Below, in pieces: positions 30,552 to 43,265 of a stretch of DNA of 64,000 nt; the first letter of the stretch is position 1, and every line of letters starts with the position of its first letter. The stretch covers positions 26,823,493-26,887,492 of the forward strand of contig OX419759.1 of NCBI GenBank assembly GCA_948567375.1, given 5' to 3'. The notes under the pieces are model-generated. The model had not been told where the DNA came from, searched no databases, and saw only the letters and a program-made list of their open reading frames with translations. The stretch is from Lunularia cruciata. Its lineage: Eukaryota > Streptophyta > Marchantiopsida > Lunulariales > Lunulariaceae. The position numbers were made by a program, and so were the translations under genes.

Positions 30552-32765
30552 TGTACTTTTCTTTTCTTTTCTCTCTCTAGGAACACACAAGGTGCCTAGC
30601 TCTAGAGACTACAGATTAGAGGCTATAGGTAAACCCATACTAATTGTCTGAACACACGTTTTACCTAACCGCCGGAACCCTCCTCTCTTGTAACTAGTAT
30701 TTTTGCTATTGGGAAGGGTAGTGATGGGCAACCTAACCTATCATCAAAACATGCACTCCTAGTTTGCTGGTCATCACCTCCAACATTACCAAGGAGAAAT
30801 ACACAGTATTCCTAGAAGGAAATAACCTAAGCACAATGCCCACACACCAATCCAAACCCATTGGGCGTACAAATAGGCATACAAGCACAAAGAGGATCCA
30901 ATCACAAGAATACGGCAACAACTCTATGTAGCGTTTGTTGGAAAAGAGCTTCAAAGCCTTCTTGCTCTGTCATCAATCTCATTTCAACCTATACTCCAAG
31001 CTTCATCCAATCTGAACTTCAGATCTCAACAATTTTCTACTCCAAGTGGAGAATTCTTATGTATTCTTGATGGGGAAAACTTTGTGCAACTCATATAACC
31101 ATAACTTTTTCTATGTAGCTTAGATTCAAGAGTTCTAGAATGAAATGGAAAGCCTATGAGATAAGCTTTCCAATGACATAAAACGGGCCTCAATCAAATC
31201 ATTATAGCTCCCTTGAAAAGCTCTCAAAGTTGGCCAAATGTTTCACAACTTTCACCCTAATTTTGAAATCCCTATTTTAGGGTTTTTCCCCTGGTTCTTG
31301 CTAACTTTCCCCTGATTTCTAAATCAGATGTACAATTGATCCTCAAAAAACACTTTGAAATCTGAACTCTCAATCATAGTCACAAAAGTGAGAGAATTGA
31401 CATTCAATTATGATTGAAGAAAGAAGTGCTCCTCCGAGCTTACAACAGTCTTTTTAATAGAACTTATTGCATCAGACCTCACTCTCTATGAATCCAAAAC
31501 CAATTAAATTTTACATAGTAGTTGTTCATACTCTTGTTTAACACTCTGAAAAGTTTGATGGCCATATCCAATCCCAATCCCTAGATATGGATCAATTCCT
31601 GAGCTAGGCTAACTTGTAAGCTCTGTAGACCCATGTATACTTGATCCAAGACCTTGAATTCTCTATTTGGAGAATTTACATGAAACCTTCACACAAAGGT
31701 GCAAACCTTAACCACCAACAAAATTGGAAATTTTAAGAAGGTATCTCGAACCACAACTTGGGGAGTGACCAAAACTCCAAACCTGATCACTAGCTCTTCT
31801 CCATCACCTTACATCTCAAGAGCTTCAACTTCAATCAACCAGATCTGATTTGAGATTGACCTAAAACTGGATTTTCTTGCATTCAATATTGTAATCACTT
31901 AATCTACTCTCTAATTCTACTAATAGATAGTGAAAATATTTCAAGAAGCTCTCTCAATTGCCTACTTTGTGCTCTAGGGTATGAATTCTACCCCACTTGA
32001 TTTAATCTATAATATCCCTTCTAGAATCAACTCAAATTGTGTGATTTTTGTCTCTAGATTATAGCCTCTTATCTCTGCTTTCCAACCATTGTCTCCACTT
32101 TTCAAATGCTCTCCCCAAACTTCTTTGATGGTCAAAAAACTCTAGACTCTCCTCTTGGGACCCAATCTCTTGCACATTGCTTTTTGACAAATGGATCCCA
32201 CAACTCCACCTTGAAGCTTATGAGCAAAATTTTAGGCATTCCCCAACTATAGAAGCACATATATTGTCAAGTCCCAGACATGCTCATAAGAAAGCACCGG
32301 AAGGATGATAGGATCCAGGGTTCCCATCACTGACTCCACAAATACCGCCCCGAAACATGCCACCACCAACTAGTCCCATAAGCCATCATGGTGCAAAATC
32401 TAAAGCTTGATGAGAAAATGATTCAAGAGTGGCAGATCAGGAGCAAAGGACATCTCATGTTCAAATGCTTCCTTTGATGTTCTACCACTCACTCACTGCT
32501 ACAACTCTCACTCCCAACGTCCTCCTCCCCCTTGAGACTCCTTGACTAAAACACCTCCTTGTCTCTCTACTCATCCTCATATATATTCATCAGAGCCTTC
32601 AAACATGATAAGATTGTAACCCATGTGGCCAATCACATACATGTACATGGATTGCTCACATGACAACATCTCATCCGTCGGATCTAGCATACAACCTACC
32701 CCACTAGTGTGGAGATAAACTAATGATAAGTCACTTTTTTATGGGCTATGCAAACCACAACACGA
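30552..32765 (+). mobile_element. Unclassified 2.2-kb insert in ChrD gag
   Basis: It starts TGTACTTTTC and ends before CAATGT; the left flank is CATTGT, so an imperfect 5-6 bp duplication is likely. No ORF, LTR pair or domain is visible. The first 530 bases are the right arm of the inverted repeat with 29938-30419. It is AT-rich, with many CTTCAA/TCTCAA words. Confidence 0.5.
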
Positions 32766-32770
32766 CAATG

Positions 32771-33545
32771 TTCTATGGGAGTAGTGTGGAACTGAATTTC
32801 AAGAATGAATTGATATTTCCAATTGTTCACAACTGAAATTCAATCATTTTGTTAGTGTGTTTGCATGTGGGTACTTGACCGATAAGGCACCCACATGGTA
32901 TGACGCTTGAGAATGATCAATGTTGGTAGAAAGAAGAGAGGTCACTTGGATGGCCATGCAAGAAGGGTTGCTAAAGAATTTCCAATCCCTGGATTTTGTG
33001 CAAATTGCATAAACTCAAATATGGAGATTGAAGTAGAAGAATAGTATACAAGAGTACATGGAGGTATTCCTTGATCAACAGGTTGCAATAACTAACATGA
33101 GTCCAAGAAAAGCTTTTGACAATTTCAAACAAGGGTTAAAAGAGAAAATTTTCCAAGAAGTAATGGTACAAAACCCTTGCACGTTTTTTGAAGCCATTGC
33201 TTGCACTTAGAGAATAGTAGTGGTGCTTGGAGGAGATGAAAGGGTAGTTCTGACTCCACATCACTGGACTTAAACACAACACTTTGGTGGACCAATTCCT
33301 ATGAAATTAGGTAACATTAGCTTCCAAGAACAAGGAGCACAACGGTTCTAAGAACAAGGAGCACAACTGCTCCGAGGAGAATGAGGATGGGTCAATGAAA
33401 GGAGAGATGGGGTTCCACAAGAGGAAGGGACTTGAGCAGAACAACATTTTTGTTACAATTGTAGTCAAGTTGTGCACCTAGCCATCAATTGTCATACTTG
33501 TTTTCCTAGAGGCCCTTGGCCTCCATATAGGCAATCTTTGAATAA
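32771..33545 (+). pseudogene. ChrD Gag, main part
   Basis: This is homologous to ChrC Gag: VFACGYLTDKAPTWYDA, TWMAMQEGLLKNFQS, and a degenerate zinc knuckle (CYNCSQVVHLAINC, about 33453). Many stops occur. The knuckle has VVH where GxH is usual. Confidence 0.75.
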
Positions 33546-33689
33546 CATGGAGAGATAAATTGAAGAGGAGGATGCAAAAATCACATTGGAAAACAAAGAT
33601 CACCATTAAATGCAAATCATGGCCTTACTACCTCAATGAAGAAGCAAAGAAGCAGGGAAAGGAAGAAAACAAGAGTGAAAAAATTAAGG

Positions 33690-34900
33690 AAGAAAGAATC
33701 AAATTGATTGTTGTAAATGGAGTACTAGAAGGCAATCAGGTGAGAGTATTGATAGACCTTGAGTAACAAAGAATTTCTTGTCTTGATTTGTTGCAATAAG
33801 GTTGGGGATAGATTTAGAGAAGGAGGAGAATGAAGAAGTAGAATTACCTAATGGGCAAACACAAGGATTGAGTCATTATCTAGAAAGGTAGCACTCTTTG
33901 TAGGAGAGTCTGGGAAGCAATTGAGTGGTGAATAATACAATTAGTTCATTATGATGCAATCTTAAGTATGCCATGGGTGGAGCACTACAATCCCATGGTC
34001 AATTGGAGGAAGAAAGTAGTAAGAACTTGCCAATGGAAGATCATTGGGGTCAAGGACAAAGCATATAGGCAAGAATTACCTCTCCAGGTCATAGAAACAA
34101 CAACTATTTATAAGACCAATAGATGTTTCATGGATCTAATAAGAGAAGTCCAGAGTGCCCAACATAGTGGACAAGTTCTTGAGAAATTGAAAGATGTGGT
34201 CAATGAGTTTCAAGATGTTTTCTCAGATGACCTACCCTCAAGATTACCACCAAAAAGGAGAATACACCATAAAATCAAGATAATTCTTAAGAAGACACCT
34301 CCTTGTAAAGCCCCATATTGTCTATCACCTCATGAATTGGAGGAGTGGTAGGCTCAAATTGAGGATATGATGCAAAAAGGGTTTACACAACCCAACATAT
34401 CACCATATGGAAGTCTTGTCTTGTTTGTGAAGGAGAGAGATAATACAATGCACATGTGCATTGACTACTGAGGTCTAAATCAACAAATGATGAAGAAAAA
34501 ATACCTCTAAACTCTGCATGGATAACCTATATGATCAACTCAATGGAGCAAAACACTTCACCAAACTTGATCTGCAAGTGGTTACAACTAGATCCAAATT
34601 ATAGAGGAGAATGTTTGCAACATTGCCTTTCAAACAAGATATGGTTTCTTTTGATTACTTGGTAATGTCGTTTGGCCTCACCAATGCACTAGCCACTTTC
34701 ATGAGTTTGATGAATGACATAGAATAAGATAAAATCAATTGTATACCAAAATCTCAAAGTGTGGGTTTGGCAAGTCTAAAGTAGACTACTTGGGGCATAG
34801 AGTAAGTGTAGAAGGTATCCAAGTGTTAATGGATAACATAAAGGTCATTAAAAAATAGGATGCTCTAAAAGATCAAACTCAACTCAAGAATTTCTTAGGA
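33690..34900 (+). pseudogene. ChrD protease and RT (catalytic segment deleted)
   Basis: The protease has VRVLIDLE, where D-S-G is expected. The linker and RT N-terminus follow ([34 protein letters not shown]). RT keeps MSFGLTNALATFMSLMND, then jumps at about 34720 to LYTKISKCGFGKS. The roughly 120-bp gap removes the LDD catalytic box, so this RT is dead. Confidence 0.8.
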
Positions 34901-34921
34901 TTGATGTAGTTCTATTGTTGA

Positions 34922-36640
34922 TTGCTCAAGGACTTCTCCAAGGTTGCACAAACTTTAATGGTACTACTTGGCAAGGGGAAGAAGTGGATGTGGAGAACCA
35001 CACAAGAATTGGCTTTTCAAGAATTGAAAGATGCATTAATACATGCACCAATCTTGAAATGGTATGACCCAAAATGTCCAATCAAGTTAGCTGTAGATGC
35101 ATCATGTGTAGCAATAAGAGCATTCTTACAACAAGAGTAGCATGATGGATGACACCTAGTTGCATATTTCTCTTGGAAGTTGTTACCAATAGAATGCAAC
35201 TACCACACCATCAAGCAAGAAGAGTTGGCCATTGTCATTGCAACCAAGCATTGGAAACACTATCTTGGTGAGAAGGTATTTGTAGTGGAGATTGGCCACA
35301 AACCTTTAATCTACCTTGAGACTGACAAAAATCTATCTCATCAACAAATTTGGTGGGCAGAGTGGAGACAAAGGTTCAACATGACAATCACATATGTGGA
35401 AGGCAAGAAGCAACTTGCAAAGGCACTCACTCAAATGCTTGTGACAAACAATTTGGTGATAGAGTCAATATGAATATTGAATTCTGGCCAAGGTTGCTTG
35501 CTACTACAAGAACTGACCCATTGATTGTAGGAGCTTGATCATCCAAAGGTGTCACTAGTACCCAAGGATTCACTTTTTGTGATGGCAAGTTATGGATCCT
35601 AGATGATATAGCCATAAGAACCACCATCCTGGTAGAATGTCATGATTTTGCCATTGCAGGTTATTCTAGGGTGGACAAGACCTTGGATGCAACCAAAGGC
35701 TATTATTATTGGCTCAAGATGAGCAACAATTTGATGGATTATGTTTGAAGCTACCTACTCTATCAACAAAATAAAGCTTCTAATCAAGCTCTTATAGGAC
35801 TTCTTCAACCTCTTCCTATGCCTACACAACATTGGGAACAAGTAAGCATGGATCTGGTTTGCAAATTGCCCAAGACCACCTCAAGGTTTGACTCCATTGT
35901 AGTCTTTGTCGTCCGACTTAGCAAAATGATTCATATACATCCTACCACCAAGGATGTGTTTGCTCTACGATTAGCTCAATTGTACTTAGATGTAGTCTTT
36001 TCTCACCATGGCTTGTCTTGAGTGCTCATCATAGATAGAGGCACCCAATTCACCAGTTTGGAGAGCACTCTATGGTTTCTTCAAAACCAAATTGACCATG
36101 TTAGTGGGCTACCACTCACAAACTGATGGAAAAACAAAGCAGGCTAATTGCATTATTGAAGACATGCTCCGGACTTCACCCTAAAAGAGCAAGACACCTT
36201 ACTTGCATAGCAGGTAATTTAGTGAATGCATCCACATAGGTCACACCATTCTTCCTCATGTATGGAGATCATCCTTTCACACTTTGAGCTTGATGAAGAT
36301 TTGCCCGATGGATACCAAGGTAGATGTTGTCAACACTTTTGTTTCCAAAATCCAACAAGGAGTAGAGAACGCTAAACATAAGTTACAAATCACCCAAAAT
36401 CAACAAAAATACTATGTTGATGCACATTGCCAGCACATGGAGTTTAATGTTGGAGATTAAGTCTGGTTATCAACAACCAACCTCATGTACAACAAGCCAA
36501 GCCTAACAAGCTCAAACCTCATTTTATTGGGCCTTTTCCCATCCTTCATCAAATTGGTGTAGTGGCCTACCACCTCAAGCTACCACTACACATGAAGATT
36601 CATCCAATATTATGTTTCCTTCTTATGTAGATATGCACCC
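34922..36640 (+). pseudogene. ChrD RNase H and integrase
   Basis: RNase H: KLAVDASCVAIRAFLQQ (about 35085) and a VEIGHKPLIYLE segment in which TDHK is now IGHK. Integrase: zinc domain mutated, core Asp in VSMDLVCKLP (about 35845), second Asp in IIDRGTQF (about 36030), and Glu lost near 36125 (HSQTDGKTKQ). Stops are frequent. Confidence 0.8.
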
Positions 36641-36700
36641 CAACCATCCCATTTTCCTTCCATATAGGAAATTTGACCTTGTCTAGCATTCATTAATGAC

Positions 36701-36898
36701 ATGGAGGAATACAAAGTCAAATGCATTCTCCATAAACACATTCAAGGAACTTGCCATCCGCGTGTAGAATATCTTGTACATTGGAAAGTTTACCCACTAT
36801 ATGAGGCAACATGGGAGCCAATAGCCAACTTGACTAGTGCACCGGTGTTAGAAAAATCTTTAGAGCAACAACTTTGCAACGAGGATGTTGCATCTTAA
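36701..36898 (+). pseudogene. ChrD chromodomain
   Basis: The 65-codon open frame includes HPRVEYLVHWKVYPLYEATW followed by EP, matching ChrC (WKGYPFYEATWEP). This is the classic chromovirus integrase C-terminal reader of methylated histone tails. Gly after WK is replaced by Val. Confidence 0.85.
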
Positions 36899-36910
36899 AA
36901 GAGGGAGGTT

Positions 36911-37823
36911 TGTAATACCAAGAACTAAACATATCATCTAGAGGTGAAAAGTGGCTTGGTAACATCCGGAAGGATGTTATGTATGATACTTGGGGCTAGG
37001 TAGATTAGATAGAGGTGTCACCAAAAGAAGACTTTTACTAATAGGGTAGGAGTCAAAAATAGCCTAGAAACTTTAGAGCCAATATTGGAGTCCTAAATGG
37101 GTGAATTAGGCCTCAAAAATATGTCTGGCCTACCTTCCCTCCAAGCTTTTCTCATCAAGAGCTTTCCAATGGTATCTCACCCATGTGATTTGGAGATTCC
37201 TACATGAAGATTCCCTAAAGATTCTCTTGTGGTCAAAGATGGTTTGACCAACCAGATAGGATCAAAACCGACATGTCACCCATGCTTGCAACTAATCTAA
37301 GGGTAGAGATTACAAACATATCACCAATCTTTATATCTGACCCAAGGGTGGAGCTTCCTTTGGAGGAGTCTCCCTTGCTATATAATATAGTCAAGGTGCT
37401 CCATTGGGACATTCTCTTATGTTTCTCTTAAGGTCTCCTATCCTTGGAAGATTACACCAAAGATGGAAAGGCTAGTCTTTCCTCCCCCCAGGTTTGTCTC
37501 ATCAAGAGCTTTCAAATGGTACCTCACCCATATGATTTTGAGATTCCTATAGGAAGATTCCTTATGGTCAAACTTGTTTGACCTTTTACATAGGACAAGG
37601 ACCAATAGTTCACCCATCCAAGCAACTATTCTAAGGATGGAGCTCACTAACATGTCACCAATCCATGTATCTGATCTAAGGGAGGAGCTTCCTTTGAAGG
37701 AATCCTCTTTGCTTTATAATAAAGAGAAGGTGCTCATTTGGGGCATCATAGTATTGAGTGTGAAGCTTGCATTTTCTCTCTTGTATTTCTCTTGGAGAGT
37801 TCTCCTATCCTTGGATTATTACA
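36911..37823 (+). repeat. ChrD 3' LTR with internal duplication
   Basis: It starts TGTAATACC after a purine-rich GAGGGAGGTT and ends GATTATTACA. The segment around TCTCATCAAGAGCTTTC occurs twice (about 37150 and 37498), so about 340 bases are duplicated or two LTR fragments are joined. Confidence 0.7.
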
Positions 37824-40400
37824 AGAAGGCAATAAAAGTAAGGCTATGCTCCGGGCTTCACCCTAAAAGAGCAAGAAAAGTGAGATACCTTACTTGTATA
37901 GCATAGCCTTACTTGTATATACTCCATACATATGTTTATTTTGATTTGAAAAAGTGGAGTAAACAACTTGTAACCAAATACTTTGATAAAGGAAAATATT
38001 CTAAGTATAGGTGAACTTTGGTGTGGAAGGCCTTTGTATTGGTATGAAACCTTTTATAACTAAAGATCTTTGGAATTGCAAATTCAAAGGTAGGTAAATT
38101 TCCAAATCGTAATCAAGGAAGATCTAACACCTTCCTTGACATGTGGAAGATACTTAATTAAGCCACATTAGGATAAGATGAGATAACCAAATAGGATTAA
38201 TGATGGATGACATAGATATAATTAGGAGATTTCTAGTATTTCATTTACCCATTGGATCTCTTTGATGAGAAGTATTCCTACTTCTCATCAATATATAAAA
38301 AGCTTTGGCCTAAAAGGATTCAAGTTTACTTTTTGTAATCAAAGAATTAGTGAAGAGATTGTCCAACTCTTTATCATTATAGTATGTACATTGAGTAACT
38401 GATTGAATGACTTTGTTGAGTAATGGTAAGTAATAGTGCAGTACAAATGTAGTTGTTTGAGTATAAGGAGACATTTGTACATGTTTGAGGTGTTTGATCC
38501 TTGGGGATCCAAAGGAGTGACACATTATATTGACGGCTTAAGGGTGATTTGGAACATTGAGAGTACCATGGAAGCAAAAATTAGGTCAATTAATCAATAT
38601 AAGAACTCCTTTGAAGTTTCATCTTATGAGAAGAGTAGTATGTAGGCTTTGGAGTGGTAGTCCTTGGAGTGAAGTGATCTTTGGCTCTAAGTGAGCTATA
38701 ATCTTCAAGACAATTTGGAATAGACTTGTAATGAAAGTGATTTATTTCCCTTTTTGTAGTATGCTACATGTGTGATACTAGTCTCTTCACAAAGTATTTT
38801 TGCCCAAGAGGTTAAATAGAAAATAATAAAGAAATACCAAATGTGATAGTTCTCTTCATTTCTAGTCATTTTTTACCCATATCTTCAAGGGAGCAACATA
38901 TTCATGCTAATTTACTAGCATTTACCAACATTGCATCACATAACATAATAATGATCTAATTTATAAAAAAATTAATTTTTTATCATATCAATTGACTTTA
39001 ATTTATTTTTATTTTTATTTCTCTTATCCTTGAAAAAAACTCAATCTAAAATTTTCTTGTCCATTACCTTACTTGCTATCTTGATTGAAATTTAGATTTA
39101 CTTCTTTAATCATGAAAAGTCTGACTTGCTTATTCTAATATAAAGAAAATTTGGAAAAGGAATCAAAACTAAGATTGATTTTTAATTGTGCATTTAATAT
39201 AATTAAAAAAAAGAACATCACCAAACAATATCTTGCTTACTACATATATATTTTAGTCTAAATAGACATGTAGCAAAGGAGAGATCATCTAGTGATCTTC
39301 ATCTATGTAATGATGCAAAGGATGTGATGAGGAAGAGAGAATGAGTAATGTAAGAAGAATTTGTGATTCTTGAGTGTAGAATAGCTTATAGGTTACAAGT
39401 AAATAAATGAGTCCTTTTTTCAATTTTGATTCTATCATAGATTGGAGATTGTGTATTATCCTAAATTAGGGCATGAATGTATATGTAGATTTTTTAGAAT
39501 TTGGAGTGATTAATTTAGGATGAGAGTAATTGGTCTTTTTATCTCTTGGTTTTATTATTTTTGTTCTATTTGAACTTATTTTGGAAATTATGGAGACAAG
39601 AAATATAATTGATGATTGTTTATAACTTTAGAGGTTTGGAGAGTTAGCTTTCAATCTATAATGTGAGTGGGTTATGGTTTTGTAGGTATGGAGAGATATA
39701 GAATTGAGCATCTTGTGTTCTTATCATTATTTTTGTGCTATTTATAGCTTCACTTCTCTATATGGTGCTATCTAGAATGATCCAAGATACAATATGCCAT
39801 GCCATAATTTCCTTACATTGCAAGGAATGAAGATCTATGTGGACTATGTACACAAATTATGATTGGACCAATATAGATGTACACTTGCAGCAGATGACCA
39901 TATTAATATTGTTGAAATTTGGGATTACACATTACATTGACTCCTTGTTGACCCTTCAAAAAGTATAACAATTGAATCATGTGACTGTTAGCATCCCATG
40001 TGATTTGTATCTACAAATATCTTTTGTATTCATATTCCATTCATATGCTTCCTTGTGCATCCTATGATGAAGTTAGATAAGTTTTTTGCTTACCAATTGA
40101 TTTATTAGCACATGATCCTTTGGATGTTAGCATAGTTCTAATTTCTCTTACTCTCACAATGGTTTTAGGAGATCATATCAACCACAAGATATTACAATTA
40201 CCACTAGGTTATGATGGTATAAGATCTTGGGCCAAGTTGGAGATATAGTATAGTAACAAAAGCCCCAAGCACTTTATATAGCTAGTCTTAACTTACAAGG
40301 CTATATTCTCCTTATGCATATTACTATTATTGCTATTAAAGGTTTGAAGGATCATCTTGAGGAGTTATTATATCTTGAGAGATTTTTGTGCATGCATTAT
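37824..40400. other. AT-rich sequence without recognisable gene
   Basis: 37841-37910 repeats a piece of ChrD integrase (ATGCTCCGGGCTTCACCCTA). Beyond that I see only AT-rich sequence with no domain-bearing ORF. A promoter-like CAATATATAAAAAGC near 38288 might belong to an eroded LTR. 38900-40300 has nothing I can identify. Confidence 0.5.
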
Positions 40401-41040
40401 GCATACTACCATGCTTCTCCTCAACCATCTTTTGAGGTATCACAACATTTGTAGCACCAAAGCTAGTTTTCTTGGATGTTGGAATGGTAGTAATGACAAC
40501 CATAGTTATATTGGTAGTTGCTTAGGGACTACTTGGTGGCAGCCAGATTTCATGTTAAGGCTATTGATCATATGGTGGGACTCATTGTCACTTGTACCAT
40601 TTTTAACATCAATGGTGCCATTAGGGCTAGAGACCTAGGTCAAGCAAAGGAGTATACTTTTGAGGTGCAGCTCTAGAGAGCTCACTTCTTTGATGTTGAG
40701 CCTTTCAGTTCCTAGCTATGGTGGATAAAGGCCGACTAATGTCACCTAGAGTCTCTTAGCTTGAGTGGGTGTGGCTTGATTGTAATTAGTGCATGATTGT
40801 TGAATGAAGGATCAGGTTCAGATCCACTTTGAGTGGCATTTGAGTTGATTGTGAATTGATTACATCAAAGAAGTGAGATCTGAGATCTCTAGGAGAAATG
40901 GGGTGCAAGAACTAAGGATATTGGTGGTATCTCCAAGTTGGGCAGATTGTTGGTACATTCAATCATTGTCTTGGATTTCCCTAAGAGTGATCATGTATGG
41001 AAGCTCTATTCAAGTTGATGTAGATTTGGTAGTGGAGCAA
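40400..41040 (+). repeat. MTR LTR relic and adjoining leader
   Basis: 40540-40880 matches 29480-29825 (for example AGAGAGCTCACTTCT, TTGAGTGGGTGTGGCTTGA). After ACATCAAAGAAGTG the sequence differs, probably MTR leader, and is cut at 41041 by the ChrJ LTR. It shows that a second MTR copy once existed here. Confidence 0.65.
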
Positions 41041-42576
41041 TGTAATACCATTAGCTAGACATATTATCTAGAGGTGGAAATTGGCTTGGTAATATCTTGA
41101 AGGATGTTATATATGATGGTCTAATTAGATCAAATAGAGGTATCACAAAAACAGTAATTTTATTAATAGTGTAGAGGTCAAAAATACCTTGAAAACTTTA
41201 GAGCTAATTTTAGAGGCCTAAAAGGATAAATTAGACCTCAAAACACTTGCCAGATGCCAAGATGGTTACTCCCGCCCTTATGAAATGACACATTACACTG
41301 TTGGCCTTCAAACTCGGGAATAAAGAGATTTATCTTTTTATTAGGGAAGAGGCATTGTCTTCTCTCCTCCTTTTTCATCTCATTGAGAGCGTTCCAAGGT
41401 ACCTCACTTATGCTATTTTGAGCTTCATATAGGAAGATTCCTCAATGATTCCTTTTGGTCAAACTTGTTTAACCAACCAAATAAGACAAGGATCAACATG
41501 TCACTAATCCATGTATATAATCTAAGGTGGATCTCAATGACATATCACAAATCCATGTATTTGATCCAAGGATATAGCCCCCTTTGAGTGGTTCTTTTTT
41601 GTTATATAATAAAGATAAGGTGGTCTTTTTGGGCATCAGAATATCTTATGTTTCTTCTCTTGTGGTTCTCTTTGGGTTTCTCTTATCCTTGGAATATTAC
41701 AAAGGTATTAATATCCAAGTGAGTGGATCACCTCTCTTGGAGGAATATGGACTATTAAGACTAAATAATTTTGAGAGGAGAAAGTAATGCAATCAATAGA
41801 TTAGGGGTGTTTTAGAGAGAGAAGATATGATGGATGCTCTTAGAGGACAATTTCTTGCACCTTGCTTTCTATTCTTGAATATATTTCACATCAAGATTAT
41901 GTACACCCTACATGAGCAAGTGAGAGTATATCTTGTTTACTATTTTGGAGCGGAGTTCATGGACGTAGTAATGAATTCACCAAGCTCGTTGATTCTACCT
42001 ACGGTGATAGATGATAGAGAGGAGGATTTGACAATTTACATTTTATTATGATGTAATGGTGCTGAATATACCAAAGCTTCTCCCTTTCAATACTCAAGTA
42101 GAAATGCGTTATATAGTTAGACCAAAAGTGATGTTTAGTGATTTCATAATTTGCAATTTTGATGAAGAATATTATCAACAAGTGATAGCCTTTGAAGTCC
42201 CAATGGTAGTCCCAATCATCTGTCCCCCCTCTTGAGTGATCATATTAATCCTCTATTGAAGTAAGAAGTAGCAATTGAGCATTTTCCATGTGTATGAATC
42301 ATGGAGCCACAGTTGCAAGATCTAATGCAAGGAATGCACGAGATGTTGAACAAGTTTTGGGAGATCAAGACAATAATGAGGGCATTTCAAAGGCAAGTTT
42401 GTACCTTTAGGAATGATCATGCAATGCAAGAAAGAGAACCATCCTAAAACCCAATAACAATGAGCAAAGTACTTGGAGAGTCGCTCATGCCAATGCCACC
42501 AACCCTTATCAACAATGAAGCCACCTTGTTATTACAGATAAGCCATTCACAATGAGTGTACTTTCTTGGTTGGTAC
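41041..42576 (+). mobile_element. ChrJ: 5' end of a chromovirus
   Basis: LTR 41041-41701 (TGTAATACC...ATTACA), a decayed primer site (AAGGTATTAATATCC where ChrC has ATGGTATCAGAGC), then leader and Gag N-terminus. A 390-bp stretch (about 41896-42285) has no counterpart in ChrC. It breaks at 42576, where TatF is inserted at GTAC. Unlike ChrC, the LTR has only one copy of the 140-bp 5' module. Confidence 0.75.
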
Positions 42577-43265
42577 TATGAGCCGGCTTGTCTCTCACTC
42601 AAGATGAACTTCTGATGGCTATTATGGTAGTGCACCATGGACTAAGAAGGCTAGGAGCTCCAACTCCATTATACTCCTCCAAGGTTAACACTCCATGACT
42701 CAAGACATTGCTCACTAGAGAACTCAATGAGAGAGAGATAATTGTGAATGAAGTGACGATGAGTACCTCCTCAGTCCTAGTTTCTATACTTGTGAAATAA
42801 TTATGCACCAAAGTTACTAATTATTGAAGTAACTCAAGTTACTAGGTTAAAAGTAAAATAAAGTCTAAATTCTAAAGGAATATCCATACTCATAGGAATA
42901 TTCCTCTAAGCATGCGAGCTTATCTTGACCCAACCACTAAATCAAGATTCCTTTACATGAGCTATCTTTGGACTATAGAAGAATCTAAAACAAAAAGGCT
43001 TGTGGGTCCAAGAGTTCTCAATCTTTTCTCAAAGCCAAACACCTAAGAATAATGCCAAGTCAATACACTAGAATCCAAAATAGTAGTGCTCATCTTTTCC
43101 ACTTTTTCTAAAGTAATGTCTCCTCTATTTTAGCTATGACTAAATTTAGCTAATCATGACTAATGTAGAACTATCTTTTATCTCTATATAAATAATATCC
43201 CTCAAGTAATTATAATACCAAACTAAAGATTGCAATAGCACATACATGCACAAATGGGTGTTACA
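42577..43265 (-). repeat. TatF 3' LTR (689 bp)
   Basis: In plus coordinates it starts TATGAGCCGG (TG changed to TA) and ends GGGTGTTACA. It is clearly more diverged than the other Tat LTRs, and the TATA box region reads TTTCTATACTTG. Confidence 0.88.

Larger units (their letters stand above)
30420..37823 (+). mobile_element. ChrD: decayed chromovirus
   Basis: Plus-strand Ty3/gypsy chromovirus related to ChrC: Gag pieces 30420-30551 and 32771-33545, protease and RT 33690-34900, RNase H and integrase 34922-36640, chromodomain 36701-36898, and LTR from 36911. The 5' LTR is not found. It is interrupted at 30552-32765. AT content is higher and CpG rarer than in ChrC, consistent with greater age. 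Confidence 0.8.

Noticed and set aside
38288-38302. TATA-like motif as promoter of a host gene
   Set aside because: AT-rich surroundings make such a motif likely by chance and no coding sequence follows.
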